A stretch of 64,000 nt of DNA from Streptomyces sp. NBC_01716. Lineage in GTDB: Bacteria; Actinomycetota; Actinomycetes; Streptomycetales; Streptomycetaceae. This document shows, piece after piece, positions 51,335-61,170 of this stretch. The stretch is from assembly GCF_036248275.1 (NCBI RefSeq), contig NZ_CP109181.1, positions 6,200,001-6,264,000 of the forward strand. Direction: 5' to 3'. Made by a program: the position numbers and the translations under genes. The notes beneath the pieces were generated by a model. The model saw nothing but the letters and a program-made list of their open reading frames with translations. It ran no database searches and was not told where the DNA came from. Numbering within the stretch: position 1 is the first letter of the stretch; each line of letters starts with the position of its first letter.

Positions 51335-51409
51335 GGGTGCGTAGCTCAGGGGTAGAGCGCTGCTCTTACAAAGCAGATGTCGGCGGTTCGAAACCGTCCG
51401 CGCCCACCA
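51335..51409 (+). tRNA. tRNA-Val (anticodon TAC), CCA encoded
   Basis: Full cloverleaf: acceptor GGGTGCG pairs with CGCGCCC (one G-T), D-arm GCTC/GAGC, and anticodon stem CTGCT/AGCAG around loop CTTACAA. The variable loop is five bases, the T-arm is GGCGG/CCGTC with TTCGAAA, then A and CCA. It reads GUA valine codons, rare in this GC-rich genome. It stands alone, with no integrase or attachment-site duplication seen beside it. Confidence 0.95.
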
Positions 51410-51425
51410 TGGCTGACCTGCACAC

Positions 51426-51452
51426 GAGCCCACCGAGATCGGTGAGGGGCTC
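51426..51452 (+). terminator. Terminator after tRNA-Val
   Basis: GAGCCC-ACCGA / TCGGT-GA-GGGGCTC hairpin with a two-base bulge starts 17 bases after the tRNA. Confidence 0.6.
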
Positions 51453-51592
51453 TTCAGTGATCATTCAGGAGAACTCGGTGGGCACGCCCGGACCTGACGA
51501 ACGGGTCCGCGGTTCAGTCCGGTGAGCTCCGTCCGGTATCCAAGGTTCAGCGGGAATTCCTCACAGGCCGATCTTGTGTTGGTGGCCGGCGC

Positions 51593-51773
51593 CTAGGGCG
51601 TGTTTGAGAAGTCCCGTCTGGCCCACGACGCCTGGCACGCGCGCTCGCCGCGTTGTCGGAGTCATCCAAGTACGTCCAGTACGAGGCTGATCCTCCGCCT
51701 TGCGATCGCACGCACCAGACGCCGTGGGCCCCGCCCAGTGGGCGGACGACGCTACTTCTAAAACACGCCCTAG
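51593..51773. mobile_element. MITE copy A, upstream of the phospholipase gene
   Basis: 181 bp flanked by CTAG on both sides. The 20-bp terminal inverted repeats (51593-51612 and 51754-51773) begin CTAGGGCGTGTTTGAGAAGT and differ at one base. It encodes no protein and is nearly identical to the copy at 56251, apart from a short internal insertion there. The CTAG (YTAR) target and small size suggest a non-autonomous IS5-family derivative. It ends 39 bp before the phospholipase C-like gene. Confidence 0.88.
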
Positions 51774-51811
51774 CGTCGATCCGCCAATCGCATCGAGGTG
51801 AGGGGTTTCTG

Positions 51812-53293
51812 ATGACGGATCCGACGTTTACCCGGCGCCGGTTGCTGGGGGCGAGTGCCGCCGCCGCGGGGGGTTCGGCGCTGGGGCTGATGGCCCCCAA
51901 CGTCGAGAAGGCGCTGGCGACTTCCAGACCCGGCAAGAAGCCGTCGGTCCGCGACATCGAGCACGTTGTGCTGCTCATGCAGGAGAACCGCAGTTTCGAC
52001 CAGTACTTCGGAAGCATGTCCGGTGTGGCGGGTTTCTCGGATCCGCACGCCATTCAGCTGCCGACCGGGCGGAACGTATTCCACCAGCCCACCGACATCA
52101 ACAGCGACGGTTATCTGCTGCCGTGGCACATGGACAGCCGTACGACATCGGCGGCGAGGATACCGAGTCCCGGCGACTACTCGTGGCAGGTCTCGCACGC
52201 CGCGTGGAACGGCGGAAAGATCGACTCGTGGATGTCGGCCAATTCCCGGTACGCGCAGACGGGTGCCGACATCTCACTCGTCATGGGTTACTACGAAGAG
52301 CAGGACATCCCGTTCCACCGGGCGCTCGCCGACGCGTTCACGATCTGCGACCGCTACCACTGCTCGATGCTCTCCTCGACCACGCCGAACCGCGTCATGT
52401 GGGAGAGCGGCACCATCGATCCCAATGGTGAGAACGGGGGTCCCGTTCTCATCAACAACATGAAGGAGAACACCTGGCCCACGTACGCCGAGATGCTCAC
52501 CGAGGCGGATGTGAGCTGGAAGTTCTACTGGGTCGATGGCGGCATGCGCAGCCAGACCTCGTACTGGAAGGCGTTCCGGGAGGCCCCCACCTCCTCGCCG
52601 CTCTACATCAACTCGCAGAAAAGCCAGCTCGGTCAGTTCGAGTACGACGCGCTCCACGACCGGCTGCCGACCGTGAGCTGGCTCTTTCCCGGCCCCGGGC
52701 AGGACGAGCACCCCAACTCCAGCAGTCCGGCGGCCGGGGCGCAGTTCATCGCCGGTGCCATCGACGCGATCGCCGCGAACCCCGACGTGTGGGCCAAGAC
52801 CGTGTTCATCCTGGTCTGGGACGAGCACGGCGGCGGTTTCGACCACGTGGTGCCGCCCGTACCGCCGGCCGGCACCCCCGACGAGTTCGTGACCAGGACA
52901 TCGCCGGGCGGCGTCAACGGGGGCGGGCTGCCCATCGGCGCCGGGTTCCGTGTGCCCTGCATCATCGTCTCGCCGTGGACGGCGGGCGGCTGGGTGTGCA
53001 GTGAACCCTTCGATCACACGTCCAACCTCCGCTTCCTGGAGGCCGTGACCGGCGTCGAGTGCACGAACATCAGCGCCTGGCGCAGGCGGACCTTCGGCGA
53101 CCTCACCTCGGCCTTCCGCTTCCACCACAGGCCTGCGGAGCCGCCGACGATGCCCGACACGACCGGTGCGTTGAACCTGGCCAAGTACGAGGTGGCGAAC
53201 CTGCCCGCACCGACGGCACCCACGACGGGTCAGGTTCCGCCGAGGCAAGCCCCGGGCCGACGCCCCGCCACGCCCCGGCGGCCGCACCACTGA
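51812..53293 (+). CDS. Tat-exported phospholipase C-like phosphoesterase
   Basis: 493 aa from the ATG at 51812; the frame stays open upstream through the MITE but that is not used. The Tat signal is FTRRRLLGASAAAAGGS. The non-haemolytic PLC/acid phosphatase AcpA fold is clear: HVVLLMQENRSFDQYFGS (catalytic Asn and metal Glu), DRYHCSMLSSTTPNR, VSWLFPGPGQDEHPNSS, and FILVWDEHGGGFDHVVPP with metal-binding Asp, Glu and His. It hydrolyses phospholipid head groups or other phosphoesters outside the cell. The C-terminal 40 residues are Pro/Thr-rich. No PHO box was seen. Confidence 0.92.
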   Translation: MTDPTFTRRRLLGASAAAAGGSALGLMAPNVEKALATSRPGKKPSVRDIEHVVLLMQENRSFDQYFGSMSGVAGFSDPHAIQLPTGRNVFHQPTDINSDGYLLPWHMDSRTTSAARIPSPGDYSWQVSHAAWNGGKIDSWMSANSRYAQTGADISLVMGYYEEQDIPFHRALADAFTICDRYHCSMLSSTTPNRVMWESGTIDPNGENGGPVLINNMKENTWPTYAEMLTEADVSWKFYWVDGGMRSQTSYWKAFREAPTSSPLYINSQKSQLGQFEYDALHDRLPTVSWLFPGPGQDEHPNSSSPAAGAQFIAGAIDAIAANPDVWAKTVFILVWDEHGGGFDHVVPPVPPAGTPDEFVTRTSPGGVNGGGLPIGAGFRVPCIIVSPWTAGGWVCSEPFDHTSNLRFLEAVTGVECTNISAWRRRTFGDLTSAFRFHHRPAEPPTMPDTTGALNLAKYEVANLPAPTAPTTGQVPPRQAPGRRPATPRRPHH

Positions 53294-53294
53294 G

Positions 53295-53350
53295 CCCTGT
53301 CCGCGCCCGCCCTGTCCGCGCCCGCCCTGTCCGTGCCCGCCCTGCCGGCC
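53295..53350 (+). repeat. 15-bp minisatellite, about 3.7 copies
   Basis: CCCTGTCCGCGCCCG at 53295, 53310 and 53325 (one substitution), then a partial copy, immediately after the phospholipase stop. Confidence 0.8.
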
Positions 53351-53495
53351 GGTCCGCCCGGTCGGCGGTGCGGGCAGCGGATGGCAGGATGATGCGGGAA
53401 TGGGGCGAGTTGGGCTGAAGTGCCGTGTTGTGCGGAGTTGATCCGCACCGGTGGTCGACCACCGGCCCCGACAGGCGACACGGGGAGTGCCACGC

Positions 53496-54959
53496 GTGCG
53501 GACAGACGTCAGGCCGGTCGTCGCTCATGCTCTTCCCCCGGACCCCGGCGGTGTCCGCGAGCGCGGTGGAGTCGGCGCGGTCTGTGCGGCGTTCGTGGTC
53601 GTCGCAGGAGTCCTCGTGCCCCTCGGGCTGCCGCTGGGGTGGGACGAGATCGTCTACGCCAGCAGATTCGGCCCGTACGGCCCCGGCGTCCCGTTCAGCG
53701 CGCCGCGTACGCGCGGAGTGCCCCTGCTGCTCGCGCCCGTCGCCTCGTGGACCGATTCCGTCGTCCTTCTACGGCTCTGGATGACCGCGCTCGCGGGCGG
53801 GGCGCTCTATCTCGGGTTCCGGCCGTGGGTGGGGGTGATGAGGGCACTGCGGCGGCCGGCGGGGGCAGCGGTGGCCGCGGCGCTGTACGGGAGCCTGTGG
53901 TTCGCGCTGTTCTACGCCAACTCCGCGATGCCCAACCACTACACGGCGATGGGCGCCCTCGCCGCCACCGGATGTTTTCTGCGGCGCGACCCCGGCCGTG
54001 CCGCGTACGCCGGGCTGGCCGCCGGGCTGGCCGTCGTCACGCTGATGCGGCCCAACGACGGTGCCGCCGTGGCCCTTCCGCTCTTCGCCGCCGCGCTGCT
54101 GGTGCCCGCCTGGCGCGGCCGGGGGCGGCTCGTGGCGGTGGCGGCGGGTGTCGCGGCGGGGGCGGTGCCGTGGGTCGTGGAGGCATGGCTGCGGTTCGGC
54201 GGTGTGGCGCGGCGGCTCAGCGAGGCCAGTGACACCCAGGGCGGTATGCGCCCCGTCCTCTCGCTGAAGGCCCATCTCACCGCCCTGGACGGCCCGTTGC
54301 TCTGCCGGCCCTGTACGGACGACACGATGGCCCCCGGCGCCGCCGCGTGGTGGCTGCTGCTCCCGCTGCTCGTCGCGCTCGGGCTGTGGACCACGCGCCG
54401 CGCCGGGCTCGCGACCGCACCGCTCCGGCTCGCGGTCGCGGTGGGGGCGTCGGCCGCGCTGCCGTACCTCTTCCTCGTCCCCTACGCGGCGCCCCGTTTC
54501 CTCCTGCCCGGCTACGCCCTGCTGGCGCTGCCGGCGGCCGTCGGTCTGCTCGCCGTCGCCGACCGGGCGCGCGCCTCCCGCCTGGTCAGGGTCGCGCTCG
54601 CCGTCGTACTGCTGGGGCACGCCGCCGTACAGATCGCGCAGGTACGCACACACGTGAGCGTCCAGGAACGGGCGCGCGCCGACTGGCAGCGGATCAGCGC
54701 CGTACTGCGCGAGGGCGGTGTACGGCCGCCGTGTCTGATCAAGGGGAACAGCCTGGCGATCCCCGTCGCCTACACCGCGGGCTGCGCGTCTGCCGCGATG
54801 GCCGACCCCGCTCCCGCCACGGCGGTGATCCTGCGGCGCGCCGATCCGCCGCACTGGGCCAGGGAGTGGCCGCGCCGGCCGGTGCCGGACACGTACAACC
54901 CTGGCTGGTCCGTAGCCGTACGGCCCGAAACGGCTGTACGCCGCGATGCCCGGCCCTGA
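53496..54959 (+). CDS. Polytopic membrane protein resembling GT39/ArnT-type glycosyltransferases
   Basis: 487 aa from a GTG with GGGGAG eight bases upstream. About 10-11 membrane helices are predicted. The first loop carries LPLGWDEIVYASRFGPYG, which resembles the acidic DE motif after helix 1 of GT-C transferases. Another loop has LMRPNDGAAVALPL. A soluble C-terminal domain (about 400-487) includes PPCLIKGNSLAIPVAYTAGC. It likely uses a polyprenyl-phosphate sugar donor outside the membrane, but the family match is loose. Confidence 0.72.
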   Translation: MRTDVRPVVAHALPPDPGGVRERGGVGAVCAAFVVVAGVLVPLGLPLGWDEIVYASRFGPYGPGVPFSAPRTRGVPLLLAPVASWTDSVVLLRLWMTALAGGALYLGFRPWVGVMRALRRPAGAAVAAALYGSLWFALFYANSAMPNHYTAMGALAATGCFLRRDPGRAAYAGLAAGLAVVTLMRPNDGAAVALPLFAAALLVPAWRGRGRLVAVAAGVAAGAVPWVVEAWLRFGGVARRLSEASDTQGGMRPVLSLKAHLTALDGPLLCRPCTDDTMAPGAAAWWLLLPLLVALGLWTTRRAGLATAPLRLAVAVGASAALPYLFLVPYAAPRFLLPGYALLALPAAVGLLAVADRARASRLVRVALAVVLLGHAAVQIAQVRTHVSVQERARADWQRISAVLREGGVRPPCLIKGNSLAIPVAYTAGCASAAMADPAPATAVILRRADPPHWAREWPRRPVPDTYNPGWSVAVRPETAVRRDARP

Positions 54960-55011
54960 GCGCGCCGCCGCGTGTCCTCGGACCGGTTCCTGCGGCTCCT
55001 ACACTCGGCGC

Positions 55012-55467
55012 ATGCGGTGGAACGAGATCGGTGAGGTCGACTGTTCGGTCGCGCGCGCCCTGTCGGTGGTGGGGGACCGCTGGACGCTGCTCGTGCTGCG
55101 CGACGCGTTCCTCGGCGTACGGCGGTTCGAGGACTTCCGCGCGAACACGGGCGCCTCGCGGCCCCTGCTGACCGAGCGGCTGGCCACGCTGGTGGAGCAC
55201 GGGGTGCTGCGGCGGGTGCGGTACCAGGAGCGGCCCGAGCGGTACGAGTACCGGCTCACCGAGAAGGGTGTCGGCCTCTACCCCGTGATCGTCTCGCTCC
55301 TCGCCTGGGGCGACCGGTGGATGGCGGGCGACGACGGCCCGCCCGTACGGCTCCACCACGAGACGTGCGGCCACCGGATGACGCCCGAACTGGCCTGCCC
55401 CGACTGTGGCGGCACGATCGACCCTCGGGACGTACGCCCGACGCTCAGGGCCGAGCTCAACCCCTAA
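55012..55467 (+). CDS. HxlR-family regulator with C-terminal zinc ribbon
   Basis: 151 aa. The HxlR winged helix has a conserved N-terminal Cys (EVDCSVARALSVVGDRWTLL), then RRFEDFRANTGASRPLLTER and HGVLRRVRYQERPERYEY. A C-terminal ribbon with cysteines and His (HETCGHRMTPELACPDCGG) is an added metal-binding piece. TACACT (55000-55005) lies seven bases before the ATG with no ribosome site: probably leaderless. It overlaps the convergent thioesterase gene by four bases. Targets unknown. Confidence 0.9.
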   Translation: MRWNEIGEVDCSVARALSVVGDRWTLLVLRDAFLGVRRFEDFRANTGASRPLLTERLATLVEHGVLRRVRYQERPERYEYRLTEKGVGLYPVIVSLLAWGDRWMAGDDGPPVRLHHETCGHRMTPELACPDCGGTIDPRDVRPTLRAELNP

Positions 55468-55928
55468 GCGGCTGGGCCTGCTTCGGGGCGCAGGATCATG
55501 CAGGTCGTCGTCGCGTGGGCGATCAGCTTGCCGCGTTCGTCCATGACCTTGCCCTCCGCCGTCGCCGTACGCCGGCCCACGTGGATCGTCGTGCCGACGG
55601 CCGTGAGCCGTCCCGCGTCCACGGCGACCGTACGGATGTAGTTCACCTTCAGCTCCAGCGTCGTGAAACCGACACCCGCCGGGAGCGTCGTGTGCACGGC
55701 GCAGCCCAGGGCCGAGTCGAGCAGCGTCGCCGCGATGCCGCCGTGCACCGTGCCCAGCGGGTTGGCGAAGTCGGGCTTGGTGCTGAGCGACAGGACGACG
55801 CGGCCCTCCTCCAGCTCGTCGAAGGTCATACCGAGGAGCCGTCCGATGGAGGGCAGGTCGGTGGGCTGCTTCGACGCCCAGCGGAGCAGTTCGAGGCCGG
55901 TCATCGAGGTGAAGTCGACAGTCGTCAT
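55464..55928 (-). CDS. PaaI-type hotdog thioesterase
   Basis: 154 aa with a single hotdog domain: NPLGTVHGGIAATLLDSALG carries the signature HGG and catalytic Asp. It is followed by TLELKVNYIRTVAVDAGRL and HVGRRTATAEGKVMDERGKL. The enzyme hydrolyses aryl- or acyl-CoA thioesters in the cytosol. TAGCTT (55936-55941, minus strand) lies eight bases before the ATG without a ribosome site, suggesting a leaderless mRNA. The stop overlaps the HxlR gene tail. Confidence 0.9.
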   Translation of the reverse strand: MTTVDFTSMTGLELLRWASKQPTDLPSIGRLLGMTFDELEEGRVVLSLSTKPDFANPLGTVHGGIAATLLDSALGCAVHTTLPAGVGFTTLELKVNYIRTVAVDAGRLTAVGTTIHVGRRTATAEGKVMDERGKLIAHATTTCMILRPEAGPAA

Positions 55929-56005
55929 GCGGGCGAAGCTATCAGTTCTGATTCTGAACCCACCACGGGCGGCGATCTGTCATACGGATCGGCGACACTG
56001 GACTT

Positions 56006-56230
56006 ATGTGCCGCAGTATCAAGACTCTCCGTCCGCCCGTCATCCCCGAAGAGGCCACCGAGGAGGAGATCAGGGCCGCCGCCCTCCAGTACGTACGCAA
56101 GGTCTCCGGCTTCCGCGCGCCCGCCGCCCACAACCGCGAGGTGTTCGACCGGGCCGTCGACGAGATCACCGCCTCGACGATGCGGCTGCTCGACGGCATC
56201 GAGGTACGAGGCGCGGCGACCCGCAGGTAA
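56006..56230 (+). CDS. DUF2277 family protein
   Basis: 74 aa, matching the small DUF2277 family in full length: MCRSIKTLRPPVIPEEATEE, IRAAALQYVRKVSGFRAP, AHNREVFDRAVDEITAST. It is soluble, mostly helical and lacks catalytic motifs. Function unknown. The stop lies 20 bp before MITE copy B. A GACACT hexamer (55994-55999) is seven bases before the ATG. Confidence 0.9.
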   Translation: MCRSIKTLRPPVIPEEATEEEIRAAALQYVRKVSGFRAPAAHNREVFDRAVDEITASTMRLLDGIEVRGAATRR

Positions 56231-56250
56231 GTCCCGTCCCGCAGGCGTCT

Positions 56251-56437
56251 CTAGGGCGTGTTTGAGAAGTCCCGTCTGGCCCACGACGCCTGGCACGCGC
56301 GCTCGCTGCGTTGTCGGAGTCATCCAAGTACGTCCGGTCCATCTACGGGGCTGATCCTCCGCCTTGCGATCGCACGCACCAGACGCCGTGGGCCCCGCCC
56401 GATGGGCGGACGACGCTACTTCTCAAACACGCCCTAG
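56251..56437. mobile_element. MITE copy B, abutting a DedA gene
   Basis: 187 bp flanked by CTAG. The 20-bp terminal inverted repeats (56251-56270 and 56418-56437) are perfect. It is nearly the same as the copy at 51593, with about six extra bases in the middle. The right-hand CTAG supplies the TAG stop codon of the DedA-like gene on the minus strand (56434-56436). Confidence 0.9.
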
Positions 56438-57090
56438 ACGGCCGACGCCGGGACCCGCGCCCGCGCCGGGCGTCGCACGATGTACGCGGCCACTGTCCCC
56501 GCCGCGAACAGCGCCAGTACGGACACCGCGACCCCGAACCAGCTGGAGCCCAGCCACTGGCCGCCGAAGTAGCCGAGGCTCACGCTGTAGCCCGTCCATG
56601 CCACGGCCGCCAGCGCCGACCAGGGCAGGAACTCCTTCATCTTGCGGTGCGCGGCGCCCGCGCTCAGCGAGACGACCGAGCGGCCCGCCGGCACGAAGCG
56701 CGCGATCACGACGAGGATCCCGCCGCCGGTGAGGGACGCGCCGAGACGCTCCTGCGCGGTGGTCAGCCGGCGTGAGCGCGCGATCGCGCGGGCCAGCCGG
56801 TCGCCGCCGCGCCAGGCGAGTCGGTACATGACGAAGTCACCGATCACGGAGGCGACGGCCGCGCACACCATCAGTACGAGCAGTGAAGGCACTTCCTGCG
56901 GCACATGCGCCGCGTGCGACACCTTGCCGGCCGCGTCGACGACGGCCGACGAGCCCGCTGCCGCCGTGGCCGTCGTGATCACCAGCACGCCGCTGGGCAG
57001 CACGGGCAGGAACACATCCAGGAGCACGGAGAGCGCCACAACGGCGTAGATCCATGGGCTGCCGGTCAGCGCGCCCAGACTCTCCAGCAC
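56434..57090 (-). CDS. DedA-family membrane protein, stop codon within MITE
   Basis: 218 aa from the GTG at 57090, with GGGGAA seven bases upstream. DedA landmarks: LLDVFLPVLPSGVLVITTAT near residue 30, VASVIGDFVMYRLAWRGGDR, FVPAGRSVVSLSAG and a long last helix. The signature Glu in the first motif is not at its usual place (LPSGVL instead of PSE), unlike the DedA at 47156, so proton coupling may differ. Its TAG stop overlaps the terminal CTAG of a MITE, and the pre-insertion C-terminus may have differed. Confidence 0.88.
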   Translation of the reverse strand: MLESLGALTGSPWIYAVVALSVLLDVFLPVLPSGVLVITTATAAAGSSAVVDAAGKVSHAAHVPQEVPSLLVLMVCAAVASVIGDFVMYRLAWRGGDRLARAIARSRRLTTAQERLGASLTGGGILVVIARFVPAGRSVVSLSAGAAHRKMKEFLPWSALAAVAWTGYSVSLGYFGGQWLGSSWFGVAVSVLALFAAGTVAAYIVRRPARARVPASAV

Positions 57091-57333
57091 TTTTACATTC
57101 CCCGTTTCCGTAACGAGGCCGACATCTCCCGGACTCGTATTCCCCCTGACCCCCTGACGGCCGATTCCCTTGCGCCTGGGCGAAGTGGGAGTGGCTGTCA
57201 GCCGTACAGCGTACGCCTGCGTGGTGGACCACCTTCCCACGGGGCGGGTGTTGTCCACCTCCTGTTTGCCGGTTGACCGAGATCGGGAAATGGCCGAATG
57301 TCATGTGTCCGGTCGAGCCTGCCGGAGGCGAGA

Positions 57334-57367
57334 GCGCCCGGACCCCGTGGAAACGGGATCCGGGCGC
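57334..57367. terminator. Terminator downstream of the DoxX-family gene
   Basis: 15-bp stem with one mismatch (57334-57348 with 57353-57367) and a GGAA tetraloop, about 70 bases beyond the DoxX stop on its strand. Confidence 0.8.
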
Positions 57368-57380
57368 CTGCGTCGCTGCC

Positions 57381-57432
57381 GAGCGGTCGAGCGGGTTGAG
57401 CGGTCGAGCTGTGCGGCTGTCGAGCGGTCGGG
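57381..57432. repeat. GAGCGGTCGAGC direct repeats
   Basis: Three near copies at 57381, 57398 and 57422, downstream of the DoxX gene; the rest of the 57091-57439 gap holds only the DedA promoter side and the hairpin. Confidence 0.7.
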
Positions 57433-57439
57433 CCGTCCG

Positions 57440-57877
57440 TCAGGCCGGCACCGCCGTCCGCTGATCCCGGGGCTCCGGCTCGCGTGTGCCGCGCGTGCCG
57501 ATGAACCGGTCCAGCGAGAGCGCGCCGGGGCCGACGAAGACGATCAGCAGGAAGGCCCAGCAGAAGATCGCCGCGGCCTCACCGCCGTTCTCCATGGGGA
57601 ACAGCCCGTCGGGCTGGTGGACGTTGAAGTACGCGTACGCCATGGAACCGGAGGCCACGAACGCGGCGATCCGGGTTCCCAGGCCGAGGAGGACCAGGCT
57701 GCCTCCCACGAGCTGGATGACGGCGGCGTACCAGCCGGGCCAGGTGCCGGCGTCGACGGTGTCCTTGCCGAGGACGCCGAAGAGTGTCGCGGCGCCGTGG
57801 CAGGCGAAGAGCAGTCCGATCACCATTCGGAAGAGCCCGAGGGCGTACGGCTGCGCATGGTTGAGGCGTGTGGACAT
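57440..57877 (-). CDS. DoxX-family membrane protein
   Basis: 145 aa with four membrane helices and DoxX signatures: ALGLFRMVIGLLFACHGAAT, the GGSLVLLGLGTRIAAFVASG segment and NGGEAAAIFCWAFLLIVFVG. DoxX proteins are quinone-linked or membrane redox subunits; mycobacterial DoxX joins SodA and SseA in thiol-redox control. Here it is solitary. About 290 bp of gene-free DNA lies upstream (57878-58165), containing AT-richer sequence near 57930-57965 that may be its promoter. Confidence 0.9.
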   Translation of the reverse strand: MSTRLNHAQPYALGLFRMVIGLLFACHGAATLFGVLGKDTVDAGTWPGWYAAVIQLVGGSLVLLGLGTRIAAFVASGSMAYAYFNVHQPDGLFPMENGGEAAAIFCWAFLLIVFVGPGALSLDRFIGTRGTREPEPRDQRTAVPA

Positions 57878-58165
57878 GGGGGGTGAAGCTCCTTCGGTTC
57901 GGGACGTAACCGACGAGAGCCTTCACGTTAGGCAGCCCTAAGGAATGCTTGCAAGTTCAACATTCGGCCGACGGGTGCATCTCGGCCCCGTGGCCGTTCT
58001 CCGTGGCGAATTCCAGTCGTACCCTCTGACCTGCGTCTTTGTGTGACCTTGTCGCGACTGCGACGGAGGTCCCATTAGGTATGGCATGAGCAGACCAATG
58101 ATCGGTACGGCGGAACCGGGCTCATAGGCGCAGATGCGGGGAAAGGTGAGGAAAGCAGGGCGTAA

Positions 58166-59866
<1,701 letters not shown>

Positions 59867-60006
59867 GGTGCCTCCTCCGTCGCCCCGTACGGTACGGAAC
59901 GTCGGAGGGGGCGGACCAGGTTCCGGCCTGTGAAAGGCGGCACGACCGGTCGCGCGGAGCGGTCGCGCGACCGGTCAGAGGTGGCTGTTCAGCAGCGGTT
60001 CGCTGG

Positions 60007-60672
60007 TCAGCAGCCGTTGAGGACGCTCTGCAGCTTGCTCTTCTCGGCAGAGTCGACGGACAGGCCGTAGGCGTGCTTCACGTCCACCCACATACGGGCG
60101 TACATGCAGTGGTACGCGGCGCGCGGCGGCATCCACTCGGCCGGGTCGCGGTCGCTCTTGGACTGGTTGACGTTGTCCGTGACCGCGATCAGCTGCGGAT
60201 TGCCGAGGTCGTTGGCGAAGGCCTGCCGCTGCGCGGTCGACCAGCTGCTGGCGCCCGAGGTCCACGCCTCGGCGAGCGGCACCATGTGGTCGATGTCCAC
60301 GTCACTGGCGGCGCTCCAGGTGGCGCCGTCGTACTCGGAGTACCAACTGCCGCTGGTCGCCGCGCAGCTGGAGTTCTGCTGCACGTTCGAACCGTCGCGC
60401 TTGAGGACGGTCTCGCGGGTGTCGCACGCGCCGGACTGGGTGATCCAGTGCGGGAACAGGTCACGGCTGTAGCCACTGGTGGAGCCCTCGGCACGGACGG
60501 TCAGCTGCCCGAGGTAGGTGCGGGCGGTGGAGGCGGCGATGGGGGTGGGCGGGGATGCCTGGGCGGGCGTGGGCGCGACGAGCAGCGCGGTGGCCGAGAC
60601 CAGGGCGGCGGATGCGGCGATGACGGCTATTCGGCCGGCGGGACGGCCTTGACGCGCGTAGATACCTGACAT
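60007..60672 (-). CDS. Secreted HNH (DUF1524) nuclease
   Basis: 221 aa from the ATG at 60672, behind AGGGAG. A Sec signal peptide (GRIAVIAASAALVSATALLV, Ala-Gln-Ala cleavage) leads to a DUF1524/GmrSD C-terminal-type HNH domain. The catalytic segment is DVDIDHMVPLAEAW, and the metal/His part is ANDLGNPQLIAVTDNVNQSK. Four cysteines (ACDTRE, NSSCAAT, AYHCMY, LNGC) allow two disulfides. Probably an extracellular DNase for nutrient scavenging or defence. No immunity gene is adjacent. Confidence 0.9.
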   Translation of the reverse strand: MSGIYARQGRPAGRIAVIAASAALVSATALLVAPTPAQASPPTPIAASTARTYLGQLTVRAEGSTSGYSRDLFPHWITQSGACDTRETVLKRDGSNVQQNSSCAATSGSWYSEYDGATWSAASDVDIDHMVPLAEAWTSGASSWSTAQRQAFANDLGNPQLIAVTDNVNQSKSDRDPAEWMPPRAAYHCMYARMWVDVKHAYGLSVDSAEKSKLQSVLNGC

Positions 60673-60913
60673 GCGAACTCCCTTGTCGTGGGGGGAAACT
60701 GACCGCTCGGAACGAACTTGGGGGGTGGACCCGAGCGCCCATGCTGTCGGTGCCGGATTGCTGCGAGGTGGGCACCAGGTAACAGCGTGACGACATGGGC
60801 ACGTCACATCAAGGGGCGCGGGGTGGCCTGTTGTCGGGGCGGGTGTGGGCGCCAACTCCGCGCGGGCGGGCGGTATCTGACGTACGGGGGGAAATGTCGG
60901 GGTCCGGGGGTGG

Positions 60914-61170
60914 CTTTCCCCCAACCCCACCCCTTCCCGAAACCGGGGGGCCTGCCCCCGGACCCCCTTGACGCCGGAGGGGGTTCCTTGCCGACGGTGC
61001 GTTCGGTGTTCAGCTTGCGGGGCGTCAGGAACGCGCGCCGCCGCGTATGTCCGGGGGACGTTGGGTGTGCGGGCGCGCCACCCGGGCCCGGGTGCAACTG
61101 GCTGGCCCCGGGCGCCAAGGGGGGCCGGGGGAGCTCCCCCGGTTTCGGGAAGGGGCGGGGTGGGGGAAAG
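60914..61170. repeat. Long imperfect inverted repeat in a 498-bp intergenic region
   Basis: Arms of about 36 bp at 60914-60949 (starting CTTTCCCCCAACCCC) and 61136-61170 differ by one indel and one base, enclosing about 185 bp of further GC-rich short palindromes. The right arm abuts the HAD gene stop, so one function may be termination. No gene was identified between 60673 and 61170. Confidence 0.75.

Noticed and set aside
51335..51409. tRNA-Val as an integration site for a genomic island
   Set aside because: No integrase, no duplicated tRNA 3' end and no island-like gene content on either side; the nearby element is a small MITE with CTAG ends.
51653..51811. N-terminal extension of the phospholipase frame through the MITE
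   Set aside because: It would place 53 element-derived residues ahead of a complete Tat signal, and the ATG at 51812 has its own G-rich ribosome site.
53295..53350. CRISPR-like tandem repeat
   Set aside because: Units are 15 bp, contiguous and without spacers; no cas genes are present.
59867..60006. PHO box controlling the PhoD-like gene
   Set aside because: No GTTCACC-type 11-bp repeats were found upstream of this gene or of the phospholipase gene.
60007..60672. Toxin of a contact-dependent or colicin-type system
   Set aside because: It has only a Sec leader and a nuclease domain; there is no delivery domain and no immunity gene alongside.
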